From PALSA-607 sp963737705 (GTDB taxonomy: Bacteria > Actinomycetota > Actinomycetes > Acidothermales > Acidothermaceae): 64,000 nucleotides of DNA. Made by a program: the position numbers and the translations under genes. Numbering within the stretch: position 1 is the stretch's first letter; each line of letters starts with the position of its first letter. The stretch is taken from the NCBI GenBank assembly GCA_963737705.1, contig CAVTTP010000006.1, positions 1,178,001 to 1,242,000 of the forward strand, written 5' to 3'. The notes under the pieces were generated by a model. It was not told where the DNA came from, did not search any database, and saw only the letters and a list, made by a program, of their open reading frames with translations. This document shows positions 50,973-57,341 of the stretch, in pieces.

Positions 50973-51287
50973 GTGGTGCGGACCGTAACTAACGGAATGG
51001 CGTTTGCCCCGGGCTTCGCCATGTCCGCGCTCGAGGGCAGCGCCATGACCGCTGCCGCTATGTGGCGTCCGACGACCGCAGCCGCAGGCAATTCGGCAGT
51101 AGTCAATGCAGCAGCCGCAGGCAATCCGGCACAGCACCAGACCGTCGCAATTTCGCCAGCAGTTCGTACCCGCAGCCCCAAGCTCGCAGCTCTCAACCCG
51201 CTCCACACGCAGAAGCAGTACGTGGTCACGACGCCAGACGCCGGTCGTGGCAACAAGGGGACCTCGCCTTGGGGGTTCCCGGTCTGA
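50973..51287 (+). CDS. Leader ORF upstream of whiB7 (104 residues)
   Basis: A GTG-started frame with GGAAGGTGG upstream: MVRTVTNGMAFAPGFAMSAL, then Ala/Asn/Gly-rich sequence (AAAGNSAVVNAAAAGNPAQ) and a basic C-terminus (KGTSPWGFPV). I know no homologue. It ends 25 bp before an intrinsic terminator that precedes whiB7, so its translation may control transcription into whiB7, as upstream ORFs do in mycobacterial whiB7 leaders. It may instead be an ordinary small gene. Confidence 0.5.
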   Translation: MVRTVTNGMAFAPGFAMSALEGSAMTAAAMWRPTTAAAGNSAVVNAAAAGNPAQHQTVAISPAVRTRSPKLAALNPLHTQKQYVVTTPDAGRGNKGTSPWGFPV

Positions 51288-51312
51288 GACACCATCAGAC
51301 CGGCTCTCCAAG

Positions 51313-51347
51313 GCCGCGGAACCCTCACCGGGATCCGCGGCTTTTTT
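51313..51347 (+). terminator. Intrinsic terminator / attenuator before whiB7
   Basis: GCCGCGGA (51313-51320) pairs perfectly with TCCGCGGC (51334-51341) across a 13-nt loop and is followed by TTTTTT (51342-51347). It is the strongest textbook terminator in the window. It sits 24 bp after the leader ORF and about 105 bp before the whiB7 start. Confidence 0.88.
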
Positions 51348-51452
51348 GTTGTCCAACCGTTCAATCAGGCTTCGCAGTTCCGATCATTTTCAGCCCGCTG
51401 AAGTGTCGTACCTAGCAAGTAGAAATCTTCAGACAACGAGACCCCGGAGGGG

Positions 51453-51746
51453 GTGACGCAGATGCTGACCGGCCCGTTTGACCGCGTGCTCGCCCAAGCG
51501 CTGCGACGGTCGCTTGAAGTCCCGTGTCTCACGGTCGACCCGGAGCTGTTCTTCGCCGAGTCGCCGGAGGACGTCGAGACCGCCAAGGCGATGTGCGCGG
51601 AGTGCCCCGTGCGTACCGCGTGCCTGACGGCGGCGCTCGACCGTCAAGAGCCGTGGGGCGTCTGGGGCGCCGAGTTGTTCGTCCAGGGAACCATCGTGGC
51701 GCGCAAGCGTCCGCGTGGCCGACCGCGCAAGGAAGTTGCCGCCTGA
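51453..51746 (+). CDS. whiB7: WhiB7 family transcriptional regulator
   Basis: 97 residues from GTG 51453, or 94 from ATG 51462, which has better spacing from the GGAGGGGG site. Four cluster cysteines: VPCLTVDP, then CAECPVRTAC. Then the GVWGAE turn and the AT-hook RGRPRK that sets WhiB7 apart from other Wbl proteins. WhiB7 binds sigma factor A through its 4Fe-4S cluster and activates intrinsic antibiotic resistance genes, itself included. Same place as Rv3197A after uvrD2. Confidence 0.95.
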   Translation: MTQMLTGPFDRVLAQALRRSLEVPCLTVDPELFFAESPEDVETAKAMCAECPVRTACLTAALDRQEPWGVWGAELFVQGTIVARKRPRGRPRKEVAA

Positions 51747-51843
51747 TCGCCTGAGTGACTCGGCGTTCGGCGGTGACGACACCACCGAAAAATCGCCAGT
51801 CGCAGCGACTGGCGAACGTCGATCAATCGAATCAGGAGTTCAC

Positions 51844-52005
51844 ATGCTGAGCAACGATGCGCACGTCCGCGTCATGGCGGCCCAGCGACAGCAGGAAGCG
51901 CAGGCAGCCGCACGCCGGTCGCGAATCATCGCGGCCCGTCGGAGCAAGCGCAAAGCGGAAGACACCTCACGGTGGATCCGCCGCCTGCTGATCGCCGTCC
52001 GCTAA
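51844..52005 (+). CDS. Small basic protein, 53 residues
   Basis: ATG 51844 with AGGAG eight bases upstream. The product is helical and strongly basic: HVRVMAAQRQQEAQAAARRS, RIIAARRSKRKAEDTSRWIR, ending in a short hydrophobic turn RRLLIAVR. It is followed at once by a terminator. A 43-codon in-frame extension upstream has no ribosome site. Unknown function; could bind nucleic acid or ribosomes. Confidence 0.6.
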   Translation: MLSNDAHVRVMAAQRQQEAQAAARRSRIIAARRSKRKAEDTSRWIRRLLIAVR

Positions 52006-52018
52006 TGCGCCGCAACAC

Positions 52019-52050
52019 ATGGGGCTGTACCCGCTCGGGTGCAGCCCCAT
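52019..52050 (+). terminator. Terminator-like hairpin
   Basis: ATGGGGCTGTACCC (52019-52032) pairs with GGGTGCAGCCCCAT (52037-52050) with one G-U pair and a GCTC loop, followed by TTTACA. It begins 14 bp after the stop of the 53-residue ORF and faces the end of the ABC1 kinase gene. Confidence 0.75.
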
Positions 52051-52052
52051 TT

Positions 52053-52121
52053 ACATGACTTAGGCCGTTACATGACTTAGGCGGTTCACATGACTTAGGC
52101 GGTTCACATGACTTAGGGGGT
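52053..52121. repeat. 17-18-bp tandem repeat overlapping the ABC1 kinase stop
   Basis: Four units of ACATGACTTAGGCGGTTC type at 52053 (17 bp), 52070, 52088 and 52106 (16 bp). Each unit contains TTA, read as a TAA stop on the minus strand. The last one is the actual stop codon of the ABC1 kinase gene (52113-52115). Confidence 0.9.
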
Positions 52122-53429
52122 GGGCGCGAGGCCCGGCACCCACCGACGCATCTCGGCCTGAAACGGTCCACGCGCGTCAAGCTGGCAGAGCACGCCGATG
52201 CCACCGAGCCAGACCCGATGGATCAACAGATAGGACGGCGGCAAGTTGAGCTGCCGTCCGAACGCCGCGGCCTGTGTGCGTGGATCGCCTACCCGAGCGG
52301 CCTGCTCGCGTAGCCACGCTCGCGAGAAGTGGAAGGTGGGCTGGCGCGCAGGATCGAGAAAGGGATTGAGGTAGTTGATCAGTTCATCGGGGTCGACCTC
52401 GTGACCGGGATTGACGAATCCTTCGGCGCGCAGGCCCTCGAGCACGGCATCGTGATCGCCGCCGAGAGCGAGCGCGAGCAGTCTGCCGATGGCCGGCGGG
52501 AAGCCGTCGGGCAACCTGTTCACGGCGCCGAAGTCGAGCACACCCAAGCGTCCGTCGGGAAGGACGCGGTAGTTGCCCGGATGCGGATCGGCGTGCAGCA
52601 GACCGGCGCGCGCCGGACCGGAGAACAGGAAGCGCACGTAAAGCAGCGCGATCCGGTCTCGCTCTTCGCGACTGCCGTTGCGCAGGATCTTCGATAGTGG
52701 GGTGCCGTCGACCCACTCGGTGACGAGCACGCGGTCGGCGCCAGCTAGCACGTCCGGAACGAAGATGTCGGCGTCATCGGCGAACGCGATCGCGAACGCA
52801 TGCTGCGACTGAGCCTCAAGGCGGTAGTCGAGTTCCTCGGCGACCCGCTCGCGCAATTCGCGCAGCAGTGGCTTGATCTCCAGGCCAGGCGACATGACGC
52901 CGAAGAGCCGGCCCATGCGGCCGAGCTGGTTCAGGTCTGAGAGCAGCGCCTTGCCCGCGCCTGGGTACTGGACCTTCACGGCAACGGCGCGGCCATCGGC
53001 CCACACGGCGCGGTGCACCTGCCCGATCGATGCAGCTGCCGCAGGTTTGTCGTTGAACGAACGGAAGAGATCGCGCCAGTCGGGGCCGAGCTGGCTCGCG
53101 AGCACCTTGTGGACGGTCGCCGCAGGCAGCGGCGGGGCGTCTTCTTGCAGCCTGGTGAGCGCGTCGCGGTAGGGCGCCGCCATCTCTTCGGGCATCGCGG
53201 CCTCGAAGATCGACAGCGCCTGCCCGACTTTCATCGCGCCGCCCTTGAGCTCGCCAAGGACCTTGAACAGCTGTTCCGCGGTGCGCTGCTGAAACTCCGC
53301 CATGACGTCGTCGGACGAGCGGCCGGAAAGGCGCTTGCCCAGGCCGACAGTGGCGCGGCCAGCCGCGCCGATCGGCAGCCCAGCCAGGCGTGCGGTGCGG
53401 CTCATCGTGCGACGGGGTATCTCGCTCAC
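52113..53429 (-). CDS. ABC1 kinase-like (AarF/UbiB/ADCK family) protein
   Basis: 438 residues from GTG 53429 (VSEIPRRTMSRTARLAG), which aligns with the start I recall for the mycobacterial protein. Kinase-like motifs: GGAMKVGQALSIFE (KxGQ), ASIGQVHRA, AVKVQYPG (Lys), LLHADPHPGN and LGVLDFGAV (metal site). UbiB-family proteins are atypical kinases or ATPases linked to isoprenoid-lipid biology; in mycobacteria the homologue is Rv3197, next to whiB7, as here. Confidence 0.9.
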   Translation of the reverse strand: MSEIPRRTMSRTARLAGLPIGAAGRATVGLGKRLSGRSSDDVMAEFQQRTAEQLFKVLGELKGGAMKVGQALSIFEAAMPEEMAAPYRDALTRLQEDAPPLPAATVHKVLASQLGPDWRDLFRSFNDKPAAAASIGQVHRAVWADGRAVAVKVQYPGAGKALLSDLNQLGRMGRLFGVMSPGLEIKPLLRELRERVAEELDYRLEAQSQHAFAIAFADDADIFVPDVLAGADRVLVTEWVDGTPLSKILRNGSREERDRIALLYVRFLFSGPARAGLLHADPHPGNYRVLPDGRLGVLDFGAVNRLPDGFPPAIGRLLALALGGDHDAVLEGLRAEGFVNPGHEVDPDELINYLNPFLDPARQPTFHFSRAWLREQAARVGDPRTQAAAFGRQLNLPPSYLLIHRVWLGGIGVLCQLDARGPFQAEMRRWVPGLAPTP

Positions 53430-53532
53430 AGCTCCATTGTCCGCTACCGATCGTTCGGGGATCGTTACTACGCAGGTCTTTGGGTGGCAGGTTCTCGTCA
53501 CTTGCCCGCTTGATCGGCCACTACACCGCTTA

Positions 53533-53608
53533 ATCGGCCACTACTACACGGCCTCATCGGCCACTACTACACGGCCTCATCGGCCACTACTACACGGCCT
53601 CATCGGCC
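53533..53608. repeat. 23-bp tandem repeat, three full copies
   Basis: Identical units starting ATCGGCCACTACTACACG at 53533, 53556 and 53579, a partial at 53602, and a degenerate copy from about 53513. The minus-strand reading contains TAGTAG, and the stop of the ThiF-like gene (53590-53592) lies in the third copy. No spacers, so not a CRISPR array. Confidence 0.92.
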
Positions 53609-54789
53609 CAACAGCAGCCGCACGACGGATGTGCGCGCCAGCTTCGTCGCCGCACCCGCCAATCTGGCAACGCGACCTCGAGTGTTCCGTTGCGGGTGGC
53701 TGGATCGCCGCCATCGATGAACGTGAGCACCTGCAACGCCGTGATGCTTGCGGCCAAGGTTGCCAGCGCGATGTCGCACGCTTCGGTGCCGTTGCGCGAG
53801 CTACCCGAGGCCAATTGCGCCGCGATAACTGGCCACGCCGCATCGCGATCCGACCTGTGCAGTTCGAGGCACCGAAGGCACGACGTACTCCCTGGTAGCA
53901 CGAACGGGCCGATGACTGCGGTCGCTTCGCGCACAACGACGCGCAGATGGGGCACGCCGGATCGCACCAACTCGTTGAGTGCGGCCAGTTCGGGTGCGCT
54001 GCCGGAGGCCAGTACGACCACGTCGTAGTGCTGGGTTGGCGTCAGGGCGGTCGTGCGCGTGATCTGGCTGACGCGATGGATCGCTGCGTGTGTGGCCTGT
54101 GCCCTGGTCGCGCCGGTATCGCCGATCGCGGCACCAGCCGGCCCGCAGTCTGCCGGTCGGCAGGTGGCTGCGTCATCGACGACCAGATGACCGATTCCGG
54201 CAGCGCTGAGAAGCGTCGCAACGGCGCCGCCGACCCGCCCGCCGCCGACGACGCCAACGGTGGCGAGTTGGCGCCGCGACACGGTAGAGAGTCCGCCGTC
54301 GAGCTGCCCGGAAACCAGCGACATCGACGCGACGTCGGGCGCGAGCCGGTCGCGCTCGATGCGAGGCAGTACGGCGAGCGGTCGGGTGTCTGTGGCTGCA
54401 TCGTCGAGAACCGCCGCCTCGGTCAGCATCGACACGAGCCGATCCACGATCGCGGCATCTAGACCCAACGAGCGGGCCCGCGCGCGGAGCGCCGTTCGAT
54501 CATGCGCGCCGTCGAAGGTCGCCAACAGCCGCCCTACCTGCTCACCGACTCCGGCGATCACGACAGTCCGTTGGTGATGGACGCCGATCTGCAGCGTCGT
54601 CGAGTCACGCCACAGCCGGCGCAACGCTGTCTTCATGACCGGACGCAACGGTTTCCCCTCGGGTTCGAGAATCTCGCGCGCACAGATCGCGGGCACGTCG
54701 GGCCTCAGGGTGTCATCGAGGCGAGCCCCGAGCGCGGCATCGTCCACAAGCCGGGCTACAACGCCGCCGCGCTTGTGGGCGGGCTCCAC
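53590..54789 (-). CDS. ThiF/E1-like protein of unknown pathway
   Basis: Up to 399 residues; the domain start is unclear and an ATG at 54636 (348 residues) is an alternative. An N-terminal winged-helix-like region is followed by a ThiF Rossmann core (VGVVGGGRVGGAVATLLSAA, HLVVDDAATC) and zinc-type cysteines (CLRCLELHRSDRD, CGCC). The layout resembles ThiF-like leader-peptide-binding proteins of azoline peptide clusters and mycobacterial Rv3196. No partner cyclodehydratase is present. Its tail ends inside the 23-bp repeat. Confidence 0.7.
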   Translation of the reverse strand: MEPAHKRGGVVARLVDDAALGARLDDTLRPDVPAICAREILEPEGKPLRPVMKTALRRLWRDSTTLQIGVHHQRTVVIAGVGEQVGRLLATFDGAHDRTALRARARSLGLDAAIVDRLVSMLTEAAVLDDAATDTRPLAVLPRIERDRLAPDVASMSLVSGQLDGGLSTVSRRQLATVGVVGGGRVGGAVATLLSAAGIGHLVVDDAATCRPADCGPAGAAIGDTGATRAQATHAAIHRVSQITRTTALTPTQHYDVVVLASGSAPELAALNELVRSGVPHLRVVVREATAVIGPFVLPGSTSCLRCLELHRSDRDAAWPVIAAQLASGSSRNGTEACDIALATLAASITALQVLTFIDGGDPATRNGTLEVALPDWRVRRRSWRAHPSCGCCWADEAV

Positions 54790-54793
54790 TCTC

Positions 54794-54823
54794 TTGACAT
54801 GTGACTAACTGGTCACCTATCTT
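54794..54823 (+). promoter_or_regulatory. Promoter with embedded palindrome before the ArsR-SRPBCC gene
   Basis: TTGACA (54794-54799), an 18-bp spacer, TATCTT (54818-54823); the ATG follows at 54830, so the mRNA would be almost leaderless. Between the two boxes lies GTGAC (54801-54805) ... GTCAC (54812-54816), a palindrome placed like an ArsR-family operator. Confidence 0.65.
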
Positions 54824-54829
54824 CACCTC

Positions 54830-55588
54830 ATGGACGAGGTGTTCAGGGCGCTGGCGGATCCCACGCGACGGGAGCTTCTTGACGAGCTCTTCCGCGAGGA
54901 CGGTCAGACGTTGCGCGCACTCGAGGAGCGCTTCGCCATGACACGTTTCGGCGTCATGAAGCACCTCAAGGTTCTCGAGGACGCGGGACTCGTCGTCACC
55001 CGACGCCGCGGCCGGGAGAAGCTCCACTTCCTCAATCCCGTACCGATCCGGCTCGTCCACGACCGCTGGGTGAGCAAGTACGCGCAGCCCTGGACGGCCG
55101 CGCTCAGCGACCTGAAATACAGAATGGAGACTCCGATGGAGAAGGTTTTCGAGATCTACATCCGCACCACCCCAGAGCGCCTATGGGAGGCCATCACTGA
55201 CACCGAGATCCGGAGCAGGTACCAGTTCGGCATGCGGGCGACGTCCGACTGGAGTCCGGGATCTCGCTACGAGATGCGAGCCGGCAGCAACGACGCGCAG
55301 TTGCTCGGCGAAGGCGAGAACCTCGAGGTCGACCCCCCGCGTCGGCTCGTTCAGAGCATGGTCGCGCTGTGGGGGGACGACGTTAAGAGCGAAGGCACCT
55401 CGCGAGTCACGTGGGAGATCGAACCCGTGGGGGACTCGTGCCGGCTCACGGTGACGCACGATCAACTTCGCGAAGGCGCAAACGATCAACTGTACGGCGG
55501 TTGGCCGATGATCTTGTCCGGGCTGAAGACCTGGCTCGAGACGGGGGAGTTGCTCACGACTCCAGGGTCGTTGATGTACCGCTCATAG
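54830..55588 (+). CDS. ArsR-family HTH fused to an SRPBCC (AHSA1) domain
   Basis: 252 residues. N-terminal winged helix (1-95): FRALADPTRRELLDEL, TLRALEERFAMTRFGVMKHL, KVLEDAGLVVTRRRGREK. C-terminal AHSA1/SRPBCC domain (about 105-235): VFEIYIRTTPERLWEAITD, PPRRLVQSMVALWGDD, SRVTWEIEPVGDSCRLTV. These are usually separate adjacent genes; here one protein combines repressor and ligand-binding domain. A palindrome in its own promoter suggests autorepression lifted by a hydrophobic ligand. Confidence 0.88.
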   Translation: MDEVFRALADPTRRELLDELFREDGQTLRALEERFAMTRFGVMKHLKVLEDAGLVVTRRRGREKLHFLNPVPIRLVHDRWVSKYAQPWTAALSDLKYRMETPMEKVFEIYIRTTPERLWEAITDTEIRSRYQFGMRATSDWSPGSRYEMRAGSNDAQLLGEGENLEVDPPRRLVQSMVALWGDDVKSEGTSRVTWEIEPVGDSCRLTVTHDQLREGANDQLYGGWPMILSGLKTWLETGELLTTPGSLMYRS

Positions 55589-55610
55589 CTGCTCGTGGCT
55601 GCGCAGATAG

Positions 55611-55650
55611 AAAAACTGAGCGGAGGCCGCAATCGCGACCTCCGCTCAGT
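55611..55650. terminator. Bidirectional intrinsic terminator
   Basis: ACTGAGCGGAGG (55615-55626) pairs perfectly with CCTCCGCTCAGT (55639-55650). AAAAA at 55611-55615 gives a U-tract for the minus-strand DUF5679 gene; the stem also ends the plus-strand ArsR-SRPBCC gene. Confidence 0.85.
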
Positions 55651-55713
55651 GCTGTGCACGCGCAATTCAACAAACGCAGTCATGCATGGTGCGTGTCTAA
55701 CGGGCGTGCGCGA

Positions 55714-55899
55714 TTAGGCCTTGCCGAGGATCCGGTTGAGCGTGGTGCCGCATACGTGGCACTTGCCCTTGGCCATCTTGGTGCCCTTGTCGTTGACGAC
55801 GACGTCGCCTTCGAACTCGCGCTTTGCCTTGCATTTCACGCAGTAGGCCTCGCCACTGTACTTCTCGGCCGTCTCGGCCACGCGGTCCTCCTTGGTCAT
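55714..55899 (-). CDS. DUF5679 small zinc-ribbon protein
   Basis: 61 residues with two CxxC pairs, AYCVKCKAKREFEG and KCHVCGTTLNRILG, a rubredoxin-like zinc ribbon, which is the DUF5679 pattern. A KGTKMAKGKC loop joins them. An AGGAGG-like site precedes the ATG (complement of 55897-55899). Function unknown. Confidence 0.9.
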   Translation of the reverse strand: MTKEDRVAETAEKYSGEAYCVKCKAKREFEGDVVVNDKGTKMAKGKCHVCGTTLNRILGKA

Positions 55900-56177
55900 G
55901 GTCTGGGGTCATGGTCGGGGGTAAAACGGTGGAACGGGTTGGGGCCCTCTAACCGCTGGGCAGGCGCCGATCACGTTGATCGCGTTCGCGAGCCAGTCTT
56001 CGGTCGAGTCGTCACTTCCGTCGAGTAGTCGCGCAGGTCGCCGACCGCCTCAAAGGCGTCGTCCCCCCTCTCAGGGGAACGAAACTGAGCGTCAGCCTAC
56101 GTCAGACGCGCTCACGCGTGCCGCACACGCGCCGCCCGAGCGCGCCGTTGTTGCCGACAGCGTGTTCATGCACAGGT

Positions 56178-56518
56178 TTATCCACAGAGCGATCCCGGGG
56201 TTACCCACAGCCTCATCCACAGGCGCGGCACAGCTGCGGGACCAAATGTGAAGCCCCCGGCTTGCTGCCATCCACCTTCCCCTTGCGAATGGCGCCCGAC
56301 CGGGGGCTTCGACGCCCCGACGTTAGGAGGCCGCGGTCGGTGCCGTCAACGCCGCGCCGGTGCGCGAAACTATCGCCTGTGGACAGGGCTGTGGGTGGGG
56401 TGGGGACGCGCAGGAGTGTTCCTGTGGATAGGGCGGGACGGAGGTGTGCATGCGGACCTTCGCCACGGATGCGCGCCTAGCGCCACCTGCGCGGATGGCA
56501 AAGTCTCGCTGTGGATGG
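56178..56518. promoter_or_regulatory. Cluster of seven DnaA-box-like 9-mers
   Basis: Forward: TTATCCACA (56178-56186), TTACCCACA (56201-56209), TCATCCACA (56213-56221). Reverse complement: CTGTCCACA (56378-56386), CCACCCACA (56390-56398), CTATCCACA (56423-56431), CCATCCACA (56510-56518). The first is a perfect consensus box, three or four more differ at one position. The two groups converge on a hairpin. There is no dnaA or dnaN nearby, so this is not the usual origin; a DnaA-titration or DnaA-regulated site is possible. Confidence 0.5.
56250..56310. other. Long inverted repeat between the DnaA-box groups
   Basis: GAAGCCCCCGG (56250-56260) is the exact inverse of CCGGGGGCTTC (56300-56310), with a 39-nt loop. 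No T-tract follows. It could be a structural element or part of a small RNA. Confidence 0.6.
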
Positions 56519-56633
56519 AAGAAATCGGTGGATTTGGGCGACTGGAAGCAATCCCTCGCGCGGCCGGAACAGTGCCGTGCGTGGCTGTGCACAGTGTCGT
56601 GCAGGTGTCGGACGCCGGCGGTACGGTGCCCGC

Positions 56634-57338
56634 GTGGCTGCTTTCGAGGGTTCAGTGCCAGACGCTCCCGCGGCAGCGGGTTCAGTCGAGGTTCGGCGAA
56701 GCGCGCGCCGTCGGCGAACGGTGTCGGCGTATCGCGACGGCGACCGCACGATCGTGCTGCTCCCCGCGCGGATGTCGCGCGCCGAAGAGCAGCGCTGGGT
56801 TGCGATCATGCTCGAACGGTTGGCCACGCAGGAGCGACGCACCGCACGGCGGGCGTCGCGCGGTGACGCCGAGCTTGGCCGGCGTGCGGCGGAGTTGTCC
56901 CGGCAATACCTGCGTGGGGTGCCTAAGCCGAAAAGTGTGCGGTGGGTAACCAACCAGGGCTCGCGCTGGGGATCGTGCACACCAGTCGACGGCACGATTC
57001 GGCTGTCTGATCGGCTGGCGACAATGCCCGGCTGGGTCGTCGACTACGTGCTGGTGCACGAGTTGGCGCATCTCATCGAGATCGGGCACGGCCCGCGGTT
57101 CTACCGCCTCGTCGATGCCTATCCGAAGGCCGAGCGCGCACGTGGCTACCTGCTTGGCGTGGTTGCCGGTGCTGGCTGGTCGGCGGAGCCCGACGCACTC
57201 GACGAAGAGTCTGCGTACGAAGCCGGCGCCGACGAGGCCCAGCCGGAGCTCAATGCGCAGCCGGAGTTCAATGCGCAGCCGGAGCTCAATGCGCAGCCGG
57301 AGTTCAATGCCCAGCGAGAACTCGACGCCCTCTGGTAA
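56634..57338 (+). CDS. YgjP/M48-type metallopeptidase
   Basis: 234 residues from GTG 56634; the frame is open further upstream only as non-coding-like sequence. Zinc motif HELAHLIEIGHGPRFY (HExxH plus downstream His), with TNQGSRWGSCTPVDGTIRLS upstream, the signature of YgjP-like (DUF45/WLM-related) peptidases. Substrate unknown. The C-terminus ends in QPELNA/QPEFNA repeats, not part of the family. It converges on the Zincin_2 gene with a 3-bp gap. Confidence 0.85.
   Translation: MAAFEGSVPDAPAAAGSVEVRRSARRRRTVSAYRDGDRTIVLLPARMSRAEEQRWVAIMLERLATQERRTARRASRGDAELGRRAAELSRQYLRGVPKPKSVRWVTNQGSRWGSCTPVDGTIRLSDRLATMPGWVVDYVLVHELAHLIEIGHGPRFYRLVDAYPKAERARGYLLGVVAGAGWSAEPDALDEESAYEAGADEAQPELNAQPEFNAQPELNAQPEFNAQRELDALW
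57240..57311 (+). repeat. 18-bp in-frame tandem repeat, four copies
   Basis: Units of CAGCCGGAGYTCAATGCG at 57240, 57258, 57276 and 57294, then a degenerate fifth. C and T alternate at one position (QPELNA/QPEFNA), giving a 36-bp higher-order period. Confidence 0.92.
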
Positions 57339-57341
57339 CGG

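Larger units (their letters stand above)
55900..56633. other. Long non-coding region with DnaA-box-like motifs
   Basis: No frame here looks coding: the available ORFs are Pro/Arg/Cys-rich and lack ribosome sites. It holds seven (T/C)NN(T/C)CCACA 9-mers, a long inverted repeat at 56250-56310 and a short inverted CCCCTCTCAGGGG at about 56077. It separates the DUF5679 gene from the metallopeptidase gene and is the longest gene-free stretch of the window. Confidence 0.75.

Noticed and set aside
50339..51364. 341-codon antisense ORF across the end of uvrD2 and the whiB7 leader
   Set aside because: Crosses the terminator region and a well-defined gene; sequence is low-complexity.
53513..53608. Possible CRISPR-like array
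   Set aside because: The repeats are directly adjacent with no spacers and no cas genes are present.
56178..56518. Chromosomal origin oriC
   Set aside because: No dnaA, dnaN, rpmH or gyrase genes in the window and no A/T-rich unwinding region; treated as a DnaA-box cluster of unknown role.
56248..56949. 233-codon plus-strand ORF in the non-coding region and start of the metallopeptidase gene
   Set aside because: Cys/Arg/Pro-rich, unlike neighbours, and out of frame with the HExxH protein.
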